Virus record (IMG/VR): IMGVR_UViG_3300037176_000027 | Coordinates: 1 to 51,175 of that record | Length of the DNA stretch: 51,175 nucleotides | Source of the DNA: a virus | Direction: 5' to 3' (one strand) | Shown here: piece after piece, positions 21,638 through 28,445 of the stretch | Numbering within the stretch: the stretch's first letter is position 1 | Layout: each line of letters opens with the position of its first letter | The notes under the pieces: generated by a model | Databases searched by the model: none | Told to the model about the DNA's origin: nothing | Seen by the model: the letters and a program-made list of their open reading frames with translations, nothing else | Program-made: the position numbers and the translations under genes

Positions 21638-22384
21638 GTGGGGTCGATCCTGCTCGATCAGATCAGCCAGGTCGTGCAGGGCGGCCAGCTGACGGTCCAG
21701 GTGATGTTTGAGACGTTCGTCGGGTCCGGGTTCGAGGCTGGTGCCGGGGACGTGACCGTCGAGATCAGCGCGGCGGCGGTCCCCACGGGTGGGGAAGGTA
21801 CACCGGTCCCGGTGACCAGCGAGAACGTCACCACGGTCGACGGGTCCTTCTACTCGTACGTTTTCGACTGCCCGGCTGATCAGCCGCCCGGCGACTACCT
21901 GGTCACCTGGACGGGTGTGGTCGGCGGCGCACCGCAGACGTGGACGTCGACGATCAGCGTCGAAGCGATCCCGACCGGCGCACCTTCCCCGGGTGTGTAC
22001 GCGACGGTGGCGCAGTACCGCGCCGAAACCGAAGACCAGATCACCCCCGAGATGCTGGTCCGGAAGTGGCTGCGGAAAGCGTCGAAGGTCATCGACCACG
22101 CCACCATCGGCGCGGTGTACGCGCACACCCCGAACGGGATGCCCACCGATGGCATCGTCATCCAGGCGTTCATGCAGGCCACGTGCGCGCAAGCCGAGTT
22201 CATGATCGCGGACAACGACCCGACTGGCGTCAAGCGCCAGTATCAGTCGACGTCGATGGGGGGCGTCAGCCTCACCCGCGCGCAGGGCACAACGGGGCTG
22301 GTGTTCCCGCCGCTCGCGCCCGAGGCCGCGATGATCCTCCACACCGCCGGCGTGCTCGGCGTCGCCGTGCTCATCGACTGGTAG
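21638..22384 (+). CDS. Head-tail connector protein with N-terminal Ig-like domain, 248 aa
   Basis: GTG 21638. Residues 1-115 form a beta sandwich (LTVQVMFETFVGSGFE, VTVEISAAAVP, SFYSYVFDCPADQPPGDYLVTW), like BppU/Ig tail domains. The C-terminal part is helical (QYRAETEDQITPEMLVRKWL, QAEFMIADNDPTG, LPPEAAMIL-like), matching gp6-type head-tail adaptors that sit on the portal. A fusion of an Ig-like domain with an adaptor is unusual but seen in actinophages. Confidence 0.72.
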   Translation: MGSILLDQISQVVQGGQLTVQVMFETFVGSGFEAGAGDVTVEISAAAVPTGGEGTPVPVTSENVTTVDGSFYSYVFDCPADQPPGDYLVTWTGVVGGAPQTWTSTISVEAIPTGAPSPGVYATVAQYRAETEDQITPEMLVRKWLRKASKVIDHATIGAVYAHTPNGMPTDGIVIQAFMQATCAQAEFMIADNDPTGVKRQYQSTSMGGVSLTRAQGTTGLVFPPLAPEAAMILHTAGVLGVAVLIDW

Positions 22385-22395
22385 CGGAGGCGAGC

Positions 22396-22632
22396 ATGGC
22401 GCAGGTGTTCGGCTGCGAGGTCGGGGACATCGCCCCCGAGGACGGCACGCCCGTCGAGGTGCTGTGCATCGTCAAGGTCCTGAAACCCGAAGGTGACTCT
22501 TCCGGCGGCGGATTCCCGTACCGGCTTGTCATTCGGTCGACGCCAATCGCCACGTGGGAAGCGCACGGCATGGCGGCATTCGTGCAGGAGGTCGCATTCG
22601 CCGATGACCTGTACGAACGGGACGACGGGTGA
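22396..22632 (+). CDS. Hypothetical connector-region protein, 78 aa
   Basis: ATG 22396 with CGGAGGCGAGC. A small all-beta/alpha protein (EVLCIVKVLKPEG, YRLVIRSTPIATWEAHG, AFVQEVAFADDLYE). It sits between two connector genes; no family recognised. Confidence 0.65.
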   Translation: MAQVFGCEVGDIAPEDGTPVEVLCIVKVLKPEGDSSGGGFPYRLVIRSTPIATWEAHGMAAFVQEVAFADDLYERDDG

Positions 22633-22638
22633 CCCGTC

Positions 22639-22989
22639 GTGATGGAGATCGCGAACACCATGCTCACCGTGATGCGGGGCCGGGAGGCCAACGCCTACGG
22701 CGACCTGACCGACGTCGGTAAGAAGCTCTACACCGGCATCCCCGCCGCGGCCGTCGAGTCAAGCAAACAGGTCTGGGATCCGGCCACGCAGACACCGCGA
22801 ACAGTCCGGACGTCAAAATGTGTGGTGCCCGACTGGGCGGACATCCTGACCAGCGACACCCTCATGGACGAGCGGACCGGCAACTACTACATGATCATCG
22901 ACATTCAGGTTCAGCCGACGCTCGGCACACCACCGGACAAGATCCTCACCCTACGGTGGCGCAGCGGCGTCACCCCCGGCAGCGACTAG
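22639..22989 (+). CDS. Head closure / head-tail adaptor protein, 116 aa
   Basis: GTG 22639 or ATG 22642. Pattern of head-closure (Hc1/gp16-like) proteins: N-terminal VMRGREANAYGDLTDVGK, beta-rich TPRTVRTSKCVVPDWADIL, ERTGNYYMIIDIQVQP. Its order between connector and HK97 gp10-like genes supports the assignment. Confidence 0.7.
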   Translation: MMEIANTMLTVMRGREANAYGDLTDVGKKLYTGIPAAAVESSKQVWDPATQTPRTVRTSKCVVPDWADILTSDTLMDERTGNYYMIIDIQVQPTLGTPPDKILTLRWRSGVTPGSD

Positions 22990-23002
22990 CGGAGGTGGCC
23001 AG

Positions 23003-23335
23003 ATGGCACGGATCGAGATGGACCCTGACGCCGGCGCACAGGTCATGGCCGCCTGGCACGAGTTCGCCGATAGCCGGCTCGGCCCGGACATTGCGGGAGA
23101 CGCCCGCCGGTACGCGCCGAAACGGTCTGGGTCGCTGGCCGGGTCAGTGGAGCATCACATGGAAGGCGACGACCTGATCGTCTCGGCGACCGGCGGCGAC
23201 GACGGCCGCACCTACGCGGCCTACGTCGAGCTAGGGCACAGGGTCTTCCACCCGTCCACGGGCGTCACCGGACCCGAGGTCGTGCAGCCTGAGCCGTTCC
23301 TCCGGCCTGCCCTCTATCAGGAACGCGGCGACTAA
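23003..23335 (+). CDS. HK97 gp10-like tail completion protein, 110 aa
   Basis: RBS CGGAGGTGGCC. Typical gp10-like landmarks: helical ARRYAPKRSGSLAGSVEHH, then a beta segment LIVSATGGDDG, YAAYVELGHRV, and C-terminal QPEPFLRPALYQ. This small protein joins the tail to the head. It is the last rightward gene before the two propeller genes. Confidence 0.82.
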   Translation: MARIEMDPDAGAQVMAAWHEFADSRLGPDIAGDARRYAPKRSGSLAGSVEHHMEGDDLIVSATGGDDGRTYAAYVELGHRVFHPSTGVTGPEVVQPEPFLRPALYQERGD

Positions 23336-23412
23336 CAGCCCCCCGCCCAGCCGCGAACACCAAGCCCCTCACCCGGCGGCAACCATCCAGACGACCACCG
23401 GGCGCGCACCGC

Positions 23413-24459
23413 TCAGCACCTGCACCGGCTGATCACCGACACCGTGTTACCGGACACGTTGGTCACGTAGGCCGTGTGGGTAACGGGGGCCACCGCCACC
23501 CCGTACGGAGATGTGCCCACGGGGACGGTGGCCGTTACTGTGCCGGTGGCCCCGTCGATGACCGACACCGTGCCAGCGTCTCTGTTGGCCACGTAGACAG
23601 TGCGGGCAGCGGGATCCACCGCCACCCCGGTCGGGTAGCGGCCCACCGGGATGGTGCGGGTCACGGTGCCGGTGGCCGCATCGATCACCGACACTGTGTT
23701 ATCGCCGGAGTTGGCCACGTATACGGTGCCGGCCGCGGAATCCACCGCCACCCCGTACGGGAATGAGCCCACCGGGATGACACGGGTCACGGTGCCGGTG
23801 GCCGCATCGATCACCCACACCGTGCCAGCGAAATAGTCGGCCGCGTAGACGGCGCCGGCCGCGGGATCCACCGCCACCGCCACCGGGCCGCCGCCCACGC
23901 GGATGGTGCCGGTCACGGTGCCGGTGGCCGCATCGATCACCGACACCCCGCCTCCGAAGTTGGCCACATAGACAGTGCGGGTGACGGGATCCACCGCCAC
24001 CCCCATCGGGTCGGAGCCCACGGGGATGGTGCCGGTCACGGTGCCGGTAGCCGCATCGATCACCGATACCGTGCCATCGCTTTCGTTGGCCACGTAGAGG
24101 GTACGGGCCGCGGGATCCACCGCCAGCGCATCCGAGCCATGGCCCACGGGGATCGTGCCGGTCACGGTGCCGGTGGCCGCATCGATCACCGACACCGTGC
24201 TATCGCTGGGATCGCTGTGGCCATCGCCTAGGTTGGCCACGTAGACGGTGCGGGCAGCGGAATCCACCGCCACCCCGGACGGTCCGTCACCCACGGGGAT
24301 GGTGCGGGTCACCCGGTAACGAACCACCGCCGGAGCATGCGCCGCCGTCACCAGCGGCATCCCCCCCACCACCACCGCCACCACAACAGCGCACCACCCA
24401 CGCGCGCGCAACCACCCACCCAGCCCAGTGGCACCGCGAACGCCCCCCCGTGCACGCAT
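23413..24459 (-). CDS. Secreted YVTN-family seven-bladed beta-propeller, 348 aa (copy A)
   Basis: Start at ATG 24459 with GGGGGAGAGG before it; a longer frame upstream is not needed. Signal peptide: basic start, then CAVVVAVVVGGMPLV, cleavage near TAAHA. The mature part is seven about 42-residue repeats, each with VAVDxxARTVYVAN and TVSVIDAATGTVTxTIPVG, which build a seven-bladed propeller. Propellers of this class are exported and bind surface or extracellular partners. The gene runs against the phage late operon between head-completion and tail genes and is a tandem paralogue of 24651-25694. Likely lysogenic-conversion cargo. Confidence 0.9.
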   Translation of the reverse strand: MRARGGVRGATGLGGWLRARGWCAVVVAVVVGGMPLVTAAHAPAVVRYRVTRTIPVGDGPSGVAVDSAARTVYVANLGDGHSDPSDSTVSVIDAATGTVTGTIPVGHGSDALAVDPAARTLYVANESDGTVSVIDAATGTVTGTIPVGSDPMGVAVDPVTRTVYVANFGGGVSVIDAATGTVTGTIRVGGGPVAVAVDPAAGAVYAADYFAGTVWVIDAATGTVTRVIPVGSFPYGVAVDSAAGTVYVANSGDNTVSVIDAATGTVTRTIPVGRYPTGVAVDPAARTVYVANRDAGTVSVIDGATGTVTATVPVGTSPYGVAVAPVTHTAYVTNVSGNTVSVISRCRC

Positions 24460-24545
24460 AACCTCTCCCCCTGGTCCCCTTGGCCCTCGTCCCGGCGGAA
24501 ACGGCCAGGCCCCGCCCGCACACCATCCTCCACTCAAGCAATCAG

Positions 24546-24563
24546 ATATTACTTTACGTAATC
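24546..24563 (-). promoter_or_regulatory. Conserved upstream element of propeller copy A
   Basis: An AT-rich island in GC-rich DNA, 87 bp upstream of the ATG. It contains the inverted repeat ATTAC-5-GTAAT (24548-24562); on the minus strand TAATAT is a good -10, but no -35 is seen at 17 bp. The same element precedes copy B (25781-25798), suggesting co-duplication and a common regulator. Confidence 0.7.
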
Positions 24564-24650
24564 AGACGACCCCCCCACCCCAGCCGCCGGACACCAAGCC
24601 CTTCCACCCGGGCGGCACCCATCCAGATGACCACCGGACCTCACCGCTGA

Positions 24651-25694
24651 TCACATAGACGGGCTGATCACCGACACCGAGTTACTGAGCAAGTTGGTCA
24701 CGTAGACCGTGTGGGTACAGGGATCCACCGCCACCCCGTCCGGCAATGAGCCCACCGGGATGGTCCCGGTCACGGTGCCGGTGGCCGCATCGATCACCGA
24801 CACGGCGTGATCGCCGGCGACGGCCACGTAGACGGCGCGGGCGGCGGAATCCACCGCCACCGCCTCCGGGTCAGGGCCCACGAGGATGGTGCGGGTCACC
24901 GTGCCGGTAGCCGCATCGATCACCGACACCGTGCCATCGCTGGAGTTGGGCACGTAGACGGTGCGGGCCGCGGAATCCACTGCCACCGCGGCCGGGAAGT
25001 GGCCCACGAGGATGGTGCGGGTCACGGTGCCGGTAGCCGCATCGATCACCGACACCGTGCCATCGCTCAGGCCGGCGTCGTCGTGGGCCACGTAGATGGT
25101 GCGGGCCACGGGGTCCACTGCCACCGCGGCCGGGCTGCCGCCCACGGGGATGGTGCGGGTCACGGTGCCGGTAGCCGCATCGATCACCGACACCGTGCCG
25201 TCGGTGTTGGCCACGTAGACGGTGCGGGCCGCGGGATCCACCGCCACCGCCACTGGGTCGGAGCCCACGGGGATTGTGCGGGTCACGGTGCCGGTGGCCT
25301 CATCGATCACCGATACCGTGCCAGCCAAATAGTTGGCCACGTAGACGTTGCTGGCAACGGGATCCACCGCCACGCTCATCGAGTCGATGCCCACGCGGAT
25401 GGTGCGGGTCACGGTGCCGGTAGCCGCATCGATCACCGACACCGTGCCATCGCTCCAGCTATCGCCGTCGTTGGCCACGTAGACGGCGCGGGCTGCGGGA
25501 TCCACCGCCACCCCCCGCGGGTATGAGCCCACGGGGATGGTGCGGGTCACCCGGTAACGAACCGCCGCCGGAGCATGCGCCGCCGTCACCAGCGGCATCC
25601 CCACCACCACCGCCACCAGGCCGGCGCACCATCCGCGCGCGGACAACCACCCACCCAGCCCAGCAGCACCGCGAACGCCTCCCCGCACACGCAT
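24651..25694 (-). CDS. Secreted YVTN-family seven-bladed beta-propeller, 347 aa (copy B)
   Basis: Close paralogue of copy A. Start ATG 25694 with GGGGGGAGAGG. The signal peptide MRVRGGVRG...ARGWCAGLVAVVVGMPLV with cleavage near TAAHA is almost identical. Seven YVAN/TVSVIDAATGTVT/TI(P/L/R)VG repeats; two blades carry short acidic insertions (DDAGLSDG, DGDSWSDG). Similar 3' and 5' flanks to copy A show a tandem duplication of about 1.2 kb including promoter and 3' region. Blade faces differ most in the loops, which could reflect different ligands. Confidence 0.9.
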   Translation of the reverse strand: MRVRGGVRGAAGLGGWLSARGWCAGLVAVVVGMPLVTAAHAPAAVRYRVTRTIPVGSYPRGVAVDPAARAVYVANDGDSWSDGTVSVIDAATGTVTRTIRVGIDSMSVAVDPVASNVYVANYLAGTVSVIDEATGTVTRTIPVGSDPVAVAVDPAARTVYVANTDGTVSVIDAATGTVTRTIPVGGSPAAVAVDPVARTIYVAHDDAGLSDGTVSVIDAATGTVTRTILVGHFPAAVAVDSAARTVYVPNSSDGTVSVIDAATGTVTRTILVGPDPEAVAVDSAARAVYVAVAGDHAVSVIDAATGTVTGTIPVGSLPDGVAVDPCTHTVYVTNLLSNSVSVISPSM

Positions 25695-25780
25695 AACCTC
25701 TCCCCCCATGGGCCATGGCCCCTCGTCCCGGCGGAAATGGCCAGGCCCCGCCCACACACCATCCCACTCAAAGCAACCAG

Positions 25781-25798
25781 ATATTACTTTACGTAATC
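25781..25798 (-). promoter_or_regulatory. Conserved upstream element of propeller copy B
   Basis: The same ATATTACTTTACGTAATC island as upstream of copy A, with inverted repeat ATTAC-5-GTAAT at 25783-25797 and TAATAT as a minus-strand -10 candidate. It is 87 bp from the copy B start. Confidence 0.7.
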
Positions 25799-25849
25799 GA
25801 AACGTGGGAACCGCATTCGCGCCCCCTTGAACCCCGGGGGTGAGCACCG

Positions 25850-26347
25850 GTGACACCTCCGCTACCCCTCGATAACGACGACGAGCTGGTGACTGCCGCG
25901 TGGATCGCCACCATCCCCGGTTTCACTGCGGAGATGACCGGCGCGCAGCTGCCGCCCGACACCGACGAGCACGGCAAACCAGCGGCGTGGCTCCGGACGG
26001 GGTTCGTGACCGTCGCCTCGGTGGGCGGCACGCCGGACGACATGCTGCCGGTCAACCGGCCTGTGATGGAAGTGAAGTGCTGGGCCGCGGTGCCCGGAAG
26101 CGACGACCCGCCCTGGCTGATGGCCCGCGCGCTCGCGTCCGCGATCCAGCGGGCCGTCTGGCAGCGGAAGGGCGTCAACCGGCTGCTGACCATCAACGTC
26201 AACGGCCGCGCTTATCCGCCTGCAGTCGTGCAGGGCGCCTACATGGCGCAGACGTTCCGCCGTATCTACGCCGACCCCGGCGACTATGCCTGCTACCAGG
26301 CCGACATGGGCCTGACCTGGATCACCGTGGGCGACCGCATCCCGTAG
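25850..26347 (+). CDS. Tail terminator/completion protein, 165 aa
   Basis: GTG 25850. A mixed alpha/beta protein: AWIATIPGFTAEMTGAQ, PVMEVKCWAAVPGSDDP, LASAIQRAVWQRKG, and a beta strand DMGLTWIT near the end, the layout of gp U-like/neck proteins preceding the major tail protein. It directly follows the propeller insertion and by order belongs with 23003-23335. Confidence 0.72.
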   Translation: MTPPLPLDNDDELVTAAWIATIPGFTAEMTGAQLPPDTDEHGKPAAWLRTGFVTVASVGGTPDDMLPVNRPVMEVKCWAAVPGSDDPPWLMARALASAIQRAVWQRKGVNRLLTINVNGRAYPPAVVQGAYMAQTFRRIYADPGDYACYQADMGLTWITVGDRIP

Positions 26348-26364
26348 CACGAAGGAGGACAGGA

Positions 26365-26592
26365 ATGCCGCAGGCAGAAGCCACACCTGGTGCCGCACCT
26401 GGCCGCGTGAAGGTCCGCGTCACCATGTTCCGCGACCCGATCGAGGTCGATCCCCGCGAAGTCTCCGCCTTGCGCCGACAGGGCCTCCTCGCCGGCGACG
26501 AGAACAACCCTGGCCACGCCCCGGCCACCGCGGCGGCCGCCGCGAAGCCGGGCGACAAGGGCGCGGGCGCGCCCGGAAAGGACACGCCATGA
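26365..26592 (+). CDS. Small basic/Ala-rich protein, 75 aa
   Basis: Strong RBS AAGGAGGACAGG. N-terminal folded part with RVKVRVTMFRDPIEVD, then PREVSALRRQGLL, and an Ala/Gly/Lys disordered tail. Coupled to the next gene by ATGA. Small tail-region protein, family not recognised. Confidence 0.65.
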   Translation: MPQAEATPGAAPGRVKVRVTMFRDPIEVDPREVSALRRQGLLAGDENNPGHAPATAAAAAKPGDKGAGAPGKDTP

Positions 26593-26960
26593 GCCTGCTC
26601 ACCTTGCAGCCCACGATCCTCGCGCCGGGCGGCGCGAACCCGTCCAGCCTCACCGCGGCGCTCGCGGCCGGGGCCCTCGGTGCGAACACGGGAGTCCTGT
26701 TCGAGAACACCCTCCACGACCTCGTAGTCGTCCAGGTCGGGACGACCGCGACCGTGATCACGAGCCAGATCGGCACGGAAATCGAGGGCCAGTCCCCGCC
26801 TGGTGTCCCGTCCGGGACGCTCGCCGCGAACGGCCTGTACATCTTCGGCCTGTACCCGTCCGACTACGACAGGCAGGACGGCACCCTCGACGTCGAGCTG
26901 GACTTTTCCGTCTCGACCGGCGTGTCCGTCGCCGTCCTGCGACCCCACGGCGTCGCCTGA
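26589..26960 (+). CDS. Hypothetical tail-region protein, 123 aa
   Basis: ATG overlapping the upstream stop. All-beta sequence (TGVLFENTLHDLVVVQVGTTATVIT, LYIFGLYPSDYDRQDGTLDVELDFS), resembling a small jelly-roll. It ends just before a strong terminator and the major tail protein. May be a tail decoration or neck protein. Confidence 0.68.
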   Translation: MSLLTLQPTILAPGGANPSSLTAALAAGALGANTGVLFENTLHDLVVVQVGTTATVITSQIGTEIEGQSPPGVPSGTLAANGLYIFGLYPSDYDRQDGTLDVELDFSVSTGVSVAVLRPHGVA

Positions 26961-26984
26961 CCTGCCGCTACCGCACCAGACCTC

Positions 26985-27009
26985 AGCCCGCCGCCGTGCG
27001 GGCTTTTTT
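26985..27009 (+). terminator. Intrinsic terminator before the major tail protein
   Basis: AGCCCGC-6 nt-GCGGGCT followed by a run of six T. It shares the TTTTTTCATGCCC context with 18733-18755. Confidence 0.85.
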
Positions 27010-27043
27010 CATGCCCGCACCCCGGCTCTGAAGGTGATCCAGC

Positions 27044-27634
27044 ATGGCAGTTGACGCCACCAACCTTGTCCTCGGTCCCTGTGACATGTACCTCGCGCTG
27101 CTCGGCGCGACCGAACCGCCTGACAGCGCGGTCACCCCGGACGGCGACACCAACCCGCCCGGCGCACCGTGGGTCGACGTCGGCGGCACCGATGGCGGTG
27201 TGACGTTCGAGATCGACACCACGTACACCGATCTCACCGTGGACCAGGTGCTCATGGGTGTCGGCGCCCGCGCGACCGAAGTCAAGATGAGCGTGACCGC
27301 GAAACTCGCCGAGATCACGCTCCAGAACATCGCCTCGGCGCTGAACAACATCGCGCAGCCCGTCGCCGGAACCGGGTACTCGACCCTCGACATTCCGGTC
27401 GGGAAGGCCTCCACGCAGCCGAAGTACATGGCCATCCTCATCGATGGCTGGGCTCCCATGCTCGAGACGGGGGAACCGGCGCTCCGCCGGATCATCGTCC
27501 GGAAGGTCCTGTCGACCGCCAAGGTCGGGCTCGCCTACGACAAGAAGACCCAGCAGGCGATCGACACCACGTGGAACGTCTACTACGTCTCCGACACCAT
27601 CAACCCCGTTCACATCGTCGACCAGGAGCAGTGA
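27044..27634 (+). CDS. Major tail tube protein, 196 aa
   Basis: Fits siphovirus tail tube subunits by order (before the G/GT chaperones and tape measure) and sequence: MAVDATNLVLGPCDMYLALLG, then GGTDGGVTFEIDTTYTDLTVD, VKMSVTAKLAEITLQNIASALN, YDKKTQQAIDTTWNVYYVSD. Stacked hexamers form the tail tube. TGATG coupling to the next gene. Confidence 0.87.
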   Translation: MAVDATNLVLGPCDMYLALLGATEPPDSAVTPDGDTNPPGAPWVDVGGTDGGVTFEIDTTYTDLTVDQVLMGVGARATEVKMSVTAKLAEITLQNIASALNNIAQPVAGTGYSTLDIPVGKASTQPKYMAILIDGWAPMLETGEPALRRIIVRKVLSTAKVGLAYDKKTQQAIDTTWNVYYVSDTINPVHIVDQEQ

Positions 27635-28080
27635 TGGCGGCCAGGGCTGTAGCAGGTAAAACCACACCCCGTGGCCGTACCCCGGGCGGCCGGGCCAGTG
27701 CACCAGCGCGGATGGTCAGGCGGGACGAGCCGTCAGCGACCCCGGCGTCGATCCCGGTCCTTCGCCTGTCCAGCGACGATGTTGAGACGCCGGTCTGGGA
27801 GCCGCTGTTTTACATCGACGACGACGAGTATTGCGTGTGGGCGAACCCGCCGCAGAGCGTCGGTGTCGAAGCGCTGGCCATCCTCGCGGACGGCAAGCCG
27901 TACGCGGAGCACCGGGCGAACCGGTGGCTGCTGGACACCATGCTCGGTGAGGACGGCCACGCGGCGCTCCGTGCCTATCAGGGCCTCAAAACCGCCCAGT
28001 ACAACCACGTGCTGAAGGTGTGCACGGACCTGGCGTTCGGGGCGATGGAGGACCCAAAAACCCCCTCTGGCCGCGGCTAG
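27634..28080 (+). CDS. Tail assembly chaperone G (upstream frame), 148 aa
   Basis: ATG overlapping the upstream stop. The basic Thr/Arg-rich N-terminus (about 35 residues) is followed by PVWEPLFYIDDDEYCVWANPP and a helical domain (VEALAILADGKPYAEHRANRWLL, TAQYNHVLKVCTDLAFGAM), typical of gpG chaperones that bind the tape measure during tail assembly. It contains the slippery site at 28053 near its 3' end and terminates at TAG 28078-28080. Confidence 0.85.
   Translation: MAARAVAGKTTPRGRTPGGRASAPARMVRRDEPSATPASIPVLRLSSDDVETPVWEPLFYIDDDEYCVWANPPQSVGVEALAILADGKPYAEHRANRWLLDTMLGEDGHAALRAYQGLKTAQYNHVLKVCTDLAFGAMEDPKTPSGRG
28053..28059 (+). other. -1 programmed frameshift site C-CCA-AAA
   Basis: The heptamer CCCAAAA is positioned in the G reading frame as C CCA AAA (codons GAC CCA AAA), the X XXY YYZ arrangement for -1 slippage. 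The -1 frame continues PKNPLWPRLGQLL into the downstream T region. The stop of G is 19 bp further on. Confidence 0.86.
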
Positions 28081-28439
28081 GGCAACTGCTGTGGGTCCTC
28101 GACCATCTCGATGACCTGGCGTCCGACTTCTCGGTGCTCCACCACATCCGGGACATCACGGTCATGCGGGGGCCGGTGTTCTTCCGGCTCGCCTGGCGGC
28201 TGCCCGCCTACCAGGGCGCGGTCCGGGCGGCGCTCATGGCGCAGCAGCAAGCCGAGGAGAACCCCGGGCAAGAGGGCCAGTGGCCACACGCGGCTGGGGG
28301 ACTGGGGGACCGCACAGCGTCCCCGTCCGCGGCGCGGCGGGTGGTGCCCGCCACCCGTGGCGCGCTGTCCCTGGACGGCGCGTTCAAAGGGATCTTCACG
28401 TTCGGTAATGCCGGCAAACCCGAAGGCGGAAGCGGGTGA
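28059..28439 (+). CDS. Tail assembly chaperone T domain, expressed as a G-T fusion (about 268 aa in total)
   Basis: The -1 frame after the slippery site has no start codon with an RBS (an in-frame ATG at 28020 lies upstream of the slippery site), so it should be made only as a fusion, starting at 27634. Sequence: VLDHLDDLASDFSVLHHIRD, FRLAWRLPAYQGAVRAAL, then a disordered tail. The G:GT ratio set by frameshifting controls tail assembly in lambda-type phages; it is inferred here from architecture. Confidence 0.82.
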   Translation, partial: NPLWPRLGQLLWVLDHLDDLASDFSVLHHIRDITVMRGPVFFRLAWRLPAYQGAVRAALMAQQQAEENPGQEGQWPHAAGGLGDRTASPSAARRVVPATRGALSLDGAFKGIFTFGNAGKPEGGSG

Positions 28440-28445
28440 GCTGGC

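Noticed and set aside
28020-28439. Separate T gene starting at ATG 28020
   Set aside because: The start is before the slippery site, within gene G, without RBS; the frameshift fusion explains the frame better.
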